A stretch of DNA of 64,000 nucleotides from Quercus robur (lineage: Eukaryota; Streptophyta; Magnoliopsida; Fagales; Fagaceae). The translations under genes and the position numbers were made by a program. The stretch covers positions 9,667,282 through 9,731,281 of the forward strand of contig NC_065535.1 of the NCBI RefSeq assembly GCF_932294415.1. Direction: 5' to 3'. Shown here piece by piece: positions 58,729 to 64,000 of this stretch (position 1 is the stretch's first letter; every line of letters starts with the position of its first letter). The notes under the pieces are model-generated. The model worked only from the letters and a program-made list of their open reading frames with translations, had not been told where the DNA came from and did not search any database.

Positions 58729-59302
58729 CCCGGCATGGGAAAGCTATTGAATGTAATATTCAAAAAATAATTCCATGCACTTGAGAAGTTTTCAAGTTAA
58801 ACAATGTTAAAGACACAATCTATTTCACAATTTGCTAAGGTAAAAAGTCAAATTCATGTAAACCTACCACTGACATTGCTTCTAACACTGCTTCTCTTAT
58901 ACACCAATCACAAGTTCAAAAGTCTTATATCCCTAAACTTATTGATTAATGGGCGTCTATTGCAACAACTATGCTCAAAAGGAAAACAGATCAAAGACAA
59001 CTCTCATCGTCATATTGTCCAAAACAAAAATCAAATATAGAACTCGTCAGCTTAGCATAACATGCAAGCCTAATTTGTAGACTATAATATTAAACTTAGA
59101 TTTGGCTTACATGACAAATAGTTAGCACTGGACATCATTGAAACCATAACAAATCTAAACCAATCTACCAATCAATTAAATAGCTATACAAATTTAATCA
59201 AGGAAAAAAACCACATACAAAGCACAACCAAAACCTATACAAACTTAAGAATACCAACGTAGTTCTGCATTGCAAGATTCAGAGAAGGGAAAAGCAAGCG
59301 TA

Positions 59303-59500
59303 CCAAGAAGAACTGACAATGGTGGAAACTGTGCCTGTTGAGTCTGGCATAATCAAAGTCATCATCTATACAGATGGTGTGTTCAGGTTTTTGGGGTTGT
59401 TGGAGATTGAGATCAGAAGAATGAGAGAGAAGAGGAAGCAGATGAAGAGTTATGTTTTCTGCGCGTGGGTTTAAGGTTTTCAACTTTGGGTTTATCGGAG
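59303..59500 (-). other. Possible leader exon or promoter of the TIC20 relic
   Basis: The minus strand is CT-rich and ends in a plausible donor (TCTTCTTG, then GTACGC near 59,297-59,302), with a GC-richer, unrepeated character unlike its surroundings. It may be a 5' UTR exon. This is inference only. Confidence 0.25.
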
Positions 59501-59529
59501 GAGAGTTTTAAGTTTTCTGTAACTTTTTT

Positions 59530-60180
59530 TATTTTATTTTATTTGGTTTCACATTGTAGGCCCATTGAGGTGGGCAACCTTGGTCTTGGACGATGGATTG
59601 GGCTTGGTGCTTTTTTTTGTTTGTTTTTAATTAGTTATAATAATGGGGAGCGTTGATTTGAATATATATAGGTTGGAAACACTAGATAAAGTGTAAGTTA
59701 AATTACAATACTCTTTAACAATTGGGTTGAGTTGAGTTAGTAAAATTAGAATATATATGGGTTGAGTTGAGTTAGTAAAATTAGAATATATATATATATA
59801 TATATATATATAGTAGCACATAGTTTAAAAAAGACATTGTTGGAAGGAAATTAAAATCTTTTAGAGTTTTTAAGGTAATGCTAACTAATATTGAGTTGGT
59901 AAAATCTAGTTCATCCATTTTGAAATTGATGGACTAAATTTTCTCACGTAATCAATATTTAAACAAATATTAATTATCACTATTTTGATGTTTATTTATA
60001 TTATTGATGATTTGGCAAAATGCAATTCACTCATTTCAATGAATAAGAATTTAGAAACACCATAATAGAGTTACCATGAAAGCTCTAAAGATTCTAAATT
60101 TTTTTGTGTTTCTAAAGTAACTCTCATTAACTAATACTATTATGATGTGAAATTTTATTTTATGAGTAATTCATCGAATT
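59530..60180. repeat. Segmental duplicate, copy 1
   Basis: It shares with 61,830-62,560, in order: 'ggcccattgaggtgggcaac', 'cttggacgatggattgggct', 'aaaaaagacattgttg', 'aatcttttagagttttt', 'ctaactaatattgag', 'catccattttgaaa' and 'caattcactcatttcaat'. A (TA)n run at 59,780-59,812 is specific to this copy. Confidence 0.8.
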
Positions 60181-61570
60181 GTGTGTCTACTCTTTAAACT
60201 TTAAACTAGTTCTAGTCAATCCTTATTATATCTATCTCCTTTCTCCAAATACTCCTCAACCAGTTCAGTTTCACGCAACACAAACACAATCATCACATCC
60301 CCCAACCATTATGACTTCACTTCCACCATTTTCCTAAACCCCCCCAATTACCACCACCCACATTATTACATTTCCACCTCCCAATACAACCATCCATGGG
60401 CGAACAAACCTAATCCAAACTCAAACGGAGCCCCACCATGACTCCATTGCCACACCATCACAACCATCAACCCAGCCACCATAATCATGGGAGCCACCAC
60501 ACCAACTCCAACCCTTATAGAAATAAATTATTCCCCAATCAAAATAACCAATGCTGTAGTAGCAACAGCAACAGCCAAAACCTAAACCTCATCTCCCCCT
60601 TCTAGAATCTCCTTCCGTCCTTGAAAGATTCAAAAACACCCACCTAACCCAAATTCTCCCCCCCAAACCCAAAATATTAAGGAGTTAACAAGAAATAGAA
60701 AAATATTAAGGAGTGAATAAGAAATTTACTTCTAATGTGTCTACTTAAACACTGTTTAAAAGGGTGAAAATTTTAAAGTCCCATATAGTAAAAGAAAATT
60801 ATATTTTATGAGTTTATATGCTAATTGGTTGATCATTAGATTGGTCTTAGGCATGTGTAGGGCTGGGTCTCTTGTCCTAATAATAACTTTTTCTTATCAT
60901 ATTTTATTTTTGTGTTGTTAAGTTTGTGCACATCAGTTTATTTTGAACATGGTATATATTCATAACATTTCATTCATAAAAAAATGTTTACTAAGAAACT
61001 TTCCAGAGAAAATATTTGTGAGCATATATCCGCATAGAGTTAAAGAGAGAGAAAGAAACACAGTTCAGATCGTTGAATACGAAGAATTTTAGTGCCTTTT
61101 CTACATGATGTTGATCATTTTTAATTATTTTACTGATTTTTCTATTTATTGTTCCACCAGTCAGTTATTAAATTATTTTACAGATTTCTTTTCTTTATTG
61201 TTTTTGTATGTCGAATTTATTTTTATTATTGTTTGTGATTAGATCTTTGTATACTGTTCTTGTTTATTTAATCTTTTGAGTTATTTAATTATTTTACAGA
61301 TTTCTTCTATTTATTGTTCTTGTCCAACAACTATTGCCTCGTTCTTTTCTGTTTTTTATTTTTTAATTTAGTTTCAATATTTTTTTAAAGAGCATATTTA
61401 GTAACAATATAATCCAAAAGGTAAATATATGAAAACACACGATTGATGATTAGTATCGAACATCAATAAAAAATGTAATGATGTGAATTCAGCAAAAATA
61501 AAATAAAATTTATAATGATGGTGAATTCAGAGAAAAACAAAAACAAACACAAAAACGAAAAATGTATAAT
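60181..61570. other. Non-coding, repeat-rich
   Basis: 60,240-60,670 is unusually C-rich on the plus strand (CCACC and CCCCC blocks) but has no long open frame. 60,725-61,410 repeats the segment at 52,500-53,175. Confidence 0.55.
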
Positions 61571-61574
61571 TTAG

Positions 61575-61711
61575 GGTCCATTTGGTAATGTTTTTCTAGT
61601 AACGTTGTTTAAGTATTATAAAAATACATGTAGATAAAAAAATGTTGTGAAAATACATATTATATTACTCAAACAACAAAAATTACTATTCAAATAACGT
61701 TACCGAACAGC
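61575..61711. mobile_element. Small Tourist-like MITE
   Basis: The left end GGGTCCATTTGGTAATG and the right end complement GGCTGTTCGGTAACG form an imperfect inverted repeat over about 137 bp. TTA on the left and TCA on the right may be a decayed target duplication. Confidence 0.5.
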
Positions 61712-61829
61712 CTCACATTTTAGAACAATCAGAGATTGAATTTGAAAGCAGACGGGCTGAGCCTGAAAGTTCATACCTCTTGATTTTTCTCCACTGGACC
61801 TCAGGTTTATATATAAAATACTTATCAGC

Positions 61830-62560
61830 CTAACAAGCCCAGTTTGGTTCCACATGTAGGCCCATTGAGGTGGGCAACCCCGCCCTACTATTTCGAAGCA
61901 CTAACCCTCGTCTTGGACGATGGATTGGGCTTGGTGTTTTTGTTTTATTTATTTAGTTACAACTTACAAACTTACAATAGTGGAGAGGGTTGATATTTAT
62001 ATTGAAAATACTAAAAAAAAAGTATCAGTTTATTACTTGAATTATAAGATTCTTGATCATTAGACTTAGGTTGAGTTTGTAAAATTGGAAAAAAAAAAAC
62101 ATAGTTGCACACAGTTTAAAAAAGACATTGTTGAAAGGAACTTAAAATCTTTTAGAGTTTTTATTTTTTAAGGTAACACTAACTAATATTGAGTTTTTAT
62201 TTTTTTTTATTTTATTATTATTATTTTTTTAAAGGAGCTAATATTGAGTATTTCTACCAACTAATATTGAGTTGAATCTTATTCGTCCATTTTGAAAATG
62301 ATGGATTAAATTTTCCCACGCAATCAATATCTAAAGTTTTAAACTAATATTAATTATCACTAATTTGATATTTAATTAAAAAATTGATGGTTTGACAAAA
62401 TACAATTCACTCATTTCAATAAATATGATTTTAGAAACATCATAGAGTTAACAACTTATCAATTGTGTGTGTGTTTCTGACGTTAGTAATTCTCATCAAC
62501 TACCACCATTATGATGTGAACGTTTCTTTTATGAGTAATTCATCTAATTGTTTAGATATA
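61830..62560. repeat. Segmental duplicate, copy 2
   Basis: Partner of 59,530-60,180. Here about 28 extra bases ('cccgccctactatttcgaag...') separate the first two shared blocks. No gene is seen. Confidence 0.8.
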
Positions 62561-62699
62561 AAATATAAAATAATAATATCTATTTCGTATGATTTAAAAA
62601 AAAAAAAAATTTCTACATTATAGTTTTTTATTTGCCTCTCTATCCATCAAAAGAAATATGAATAATTCATGATTCTCTCTTTAAAATAAGAGACACTTA

Positions 62700-63806
62700 A
62701 AGCATCCGCAGCCGGTTTTTATATCTCATCCTATTTTACCATCTCAAAAAGCAACTTTATCAATTATACCATACCATTTACAATATACCCAGCATTCCAA
62801 AACTCTATTATTTTACCATTTTATTAAAATATTATTTTTTAATCTTTTTTTATTATTTCTCTTTTTCTCCTCCTTTTCCTCTCTTTCACCCTCAACCTCT
62901 AGCACCGGCCTCAACCTCTAGCAAACTCATACCCAGCAAAATCACAAGAAGCAAATCACAACAAAAATTCACCCAAATCAAACAAGCACCAGAACTAAAT
63001 AATCTCAACCTCTAGCACCGGCCACAACTAAACAAACAATCACCACCACGCCACCACTACCCTCTGCCCAAACAAACCCCGTAAACACCGAAACCCACCA
63101 TCAAACCCATCGGAAAAAATCACAACCACCGAACCTAAATCCAACCACCCAACGCCAACCCAAACACCACCCAAACGCCACCCAAATCCGACCCAAACGC
63201 CGGAAACCGGAACCAAAAACCCAAAATAAAAAAAAACAAAACAAAACTCACCAAGTACCTACTACAAACCCAGCAAATCCATAACAACTCAACCAACCAA
63301 ATGCCGGCCACCAACCCAAAAACCGGCCACCATGTTAACACCACCAAATCCACCAAACGCCGATCTCTATGCCGATCTCCACATCGGTCTCCACGCCGAT
63401 CTCCACCGCGCTGACCTCCAGCCACCAGGGCAGCCGCGCCACCAGCCTCGCCACCACGCCGATCTAGAAACCCGATCCGGCGTGAGCTCCGATTTGGGTT
63501 GGTGATTCGGCGTGAGCTTCGAGAGAGAGAGAGGGGATGAGAAATAGAGAAAACGAAGAGAGAGAAAAGAAAGAGAAAAAATGAGAGGAGAGAGAGGAAT
63601 TGCCGGGTAAAAAGAGCATTAAAAATTTTTTTTTTTTATACCATTCAGCTACAGTACCATCTTACATTTGAGATGGTACTGTAGCTAAATCTCAAAAAAA
63701 AAAAAATGGCTTTTCGCATATGGCCTCTCAGTTGCTGAGCATTTCTTGGGCTTGTATGCCAAATGTATCTTACATTTGGCATATGCAAAGCCCACTGCGG
63801 ATGCTC
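62700..63806. mobile_element. PIF/Harbinger-like non-autonomous element (1.1 kb)
   Basis: TTA is duplicated at 62,697-62,699 and 63,807-63,809. The inverted ends are AAGCATCCGCAGCCGG and the complement GAGCATCCGCAGTGGG. A second inverted pair lies near the right end: 'gctacagtaccatcttacat' and its complement at 63,648-63,690. The middle (62,880-63,480) is C-rich with repeated GCCGATCTCCAC blocks and 'ccaccacgcc' stretches, quite unlike the AT-rich surroundings. No transposase frame is seen. Minus-strand frames through it (up to 96 codons, D-R-x-D-R repeats) are products of the repeats. Confidence 0.8.
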
Positions 63807-63809
63807 TTA

Positions 63810-64000
63810 TGGTTTTGTTGATCTGTGATACAGTTTTGTCTTCCCCATGTTACTAAGGTCAATAACTTTAAGGACAATAACTTTATACGAGGAATGACTA
63901 AAATCAATTACTTGCTGCTACTGTTACTTTTCATCTTTCAACTTTTCTTTAGAAAAATTGTTCATGCGAAAATGTGGTTTGGAACCACCTTACTAAGAGT
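63810..64000. other. Window end, no feature
   Basis: Short AT-rich stretch without a recognisable feature. Confidence 0.5.

Noticed and set aside
63135-63425. 96-codon minus-strand frame with D-R repeats
   Set aside because: It is produced by GCCGATCTCCAC repeats inside the PIF-like element.
1-64000. CRISPR arrays, bacterial operons, ribosomal RNA genes, organelle DNA or virus genomes
   Set aside because: No regularly spaced repeats, Shine-Dalgarno-led gene strings, rRNA or plastid genes were seen. The window is plant nuclear DNA throughout.

Overview
The window is nuclear DNA from a flowering plant: AT-rich, with many-exon genes, GT-AG introns, microsatellites, MITEs, solo LTRs and plant-specific gene families (RADIALIS-like MYB, KCS, ERD6-like sugar carrier, XTH, TIC20). 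The repeats give an impression of a woody rosid, possibly Fagaceae, but that is not proven by the sequence. All exon structures below were worked out by hand from splice consensus, reading frame and remembered family motifs. No search was run.

Layout. 1-3.7 kb: intergenic, with an eroded LTR-like stretch. 3.76-4.81 kb (+): an intact two-exon RADIALIS-like MYB gene with a small MITE in its intron. 6.4-7.0 kb: a 5'-truncated LINE with a 13-bp target duplication. 7.3-27.2 kb: a tandem duplication of about 9-11 kb carrying a Maf-like nucleotide pyrophosphatase gene. Copy A (7.49-15.49 kb) is a pseudogene with many insertions. Copy B (18.55-24.56 kb) is intact. Both copies carry two neighbouring, homologous, phase-0 exons covering the same catalytic segment, which looks like a mutually exclusive exon pair. 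27.65-29.23 kb (+): an intact intronless 3-ketoacyl-CoA synthase of the KCS4 type. 34.25-39.17 kb (-): an intact 18-exon ERD6-like sugar transporter (486 aa) with a 56-bp tandem duplication that copies one 3' splice site. 45.6-47.3 and 49.1-50.4 kb (-): a tandem pair of intact four-exon XTH genes. 54.4-55.7 kb (-): a TIC20-like pseudogene. 58.5-58.7 kb: a possible F-box/LRR fragment. 59.5-64 kb: gene-poor duplicated DNA and a 1.1-kb PIF/Harbinger-like element.

Four LTR copies (9.96, 40.2, 51.0 and 56.6 kb) have TG...CA ends and 5-bp target duplications (one imperfect) but no internal region, so all look like solo LTRs. Other mobile DNA includes two hAT-like elements, several Tourist-like and palindromic MITEs, tRNA-derived SINE remnants, an RTE-type LINE tail and an L1-type reverse transcriptase fragment.

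The genes have unrelated jobs: nucleotide pool cleaning, very-long-chain fatty acid elongation, vacuolar sugar export, cell-wall remodelling and a plastid import relic. They do not form a pathway. The most interesting item is the conserved alternative-exon pair in the Maf genes, followed by the duplicated splice acceptor in the sugar transporter.
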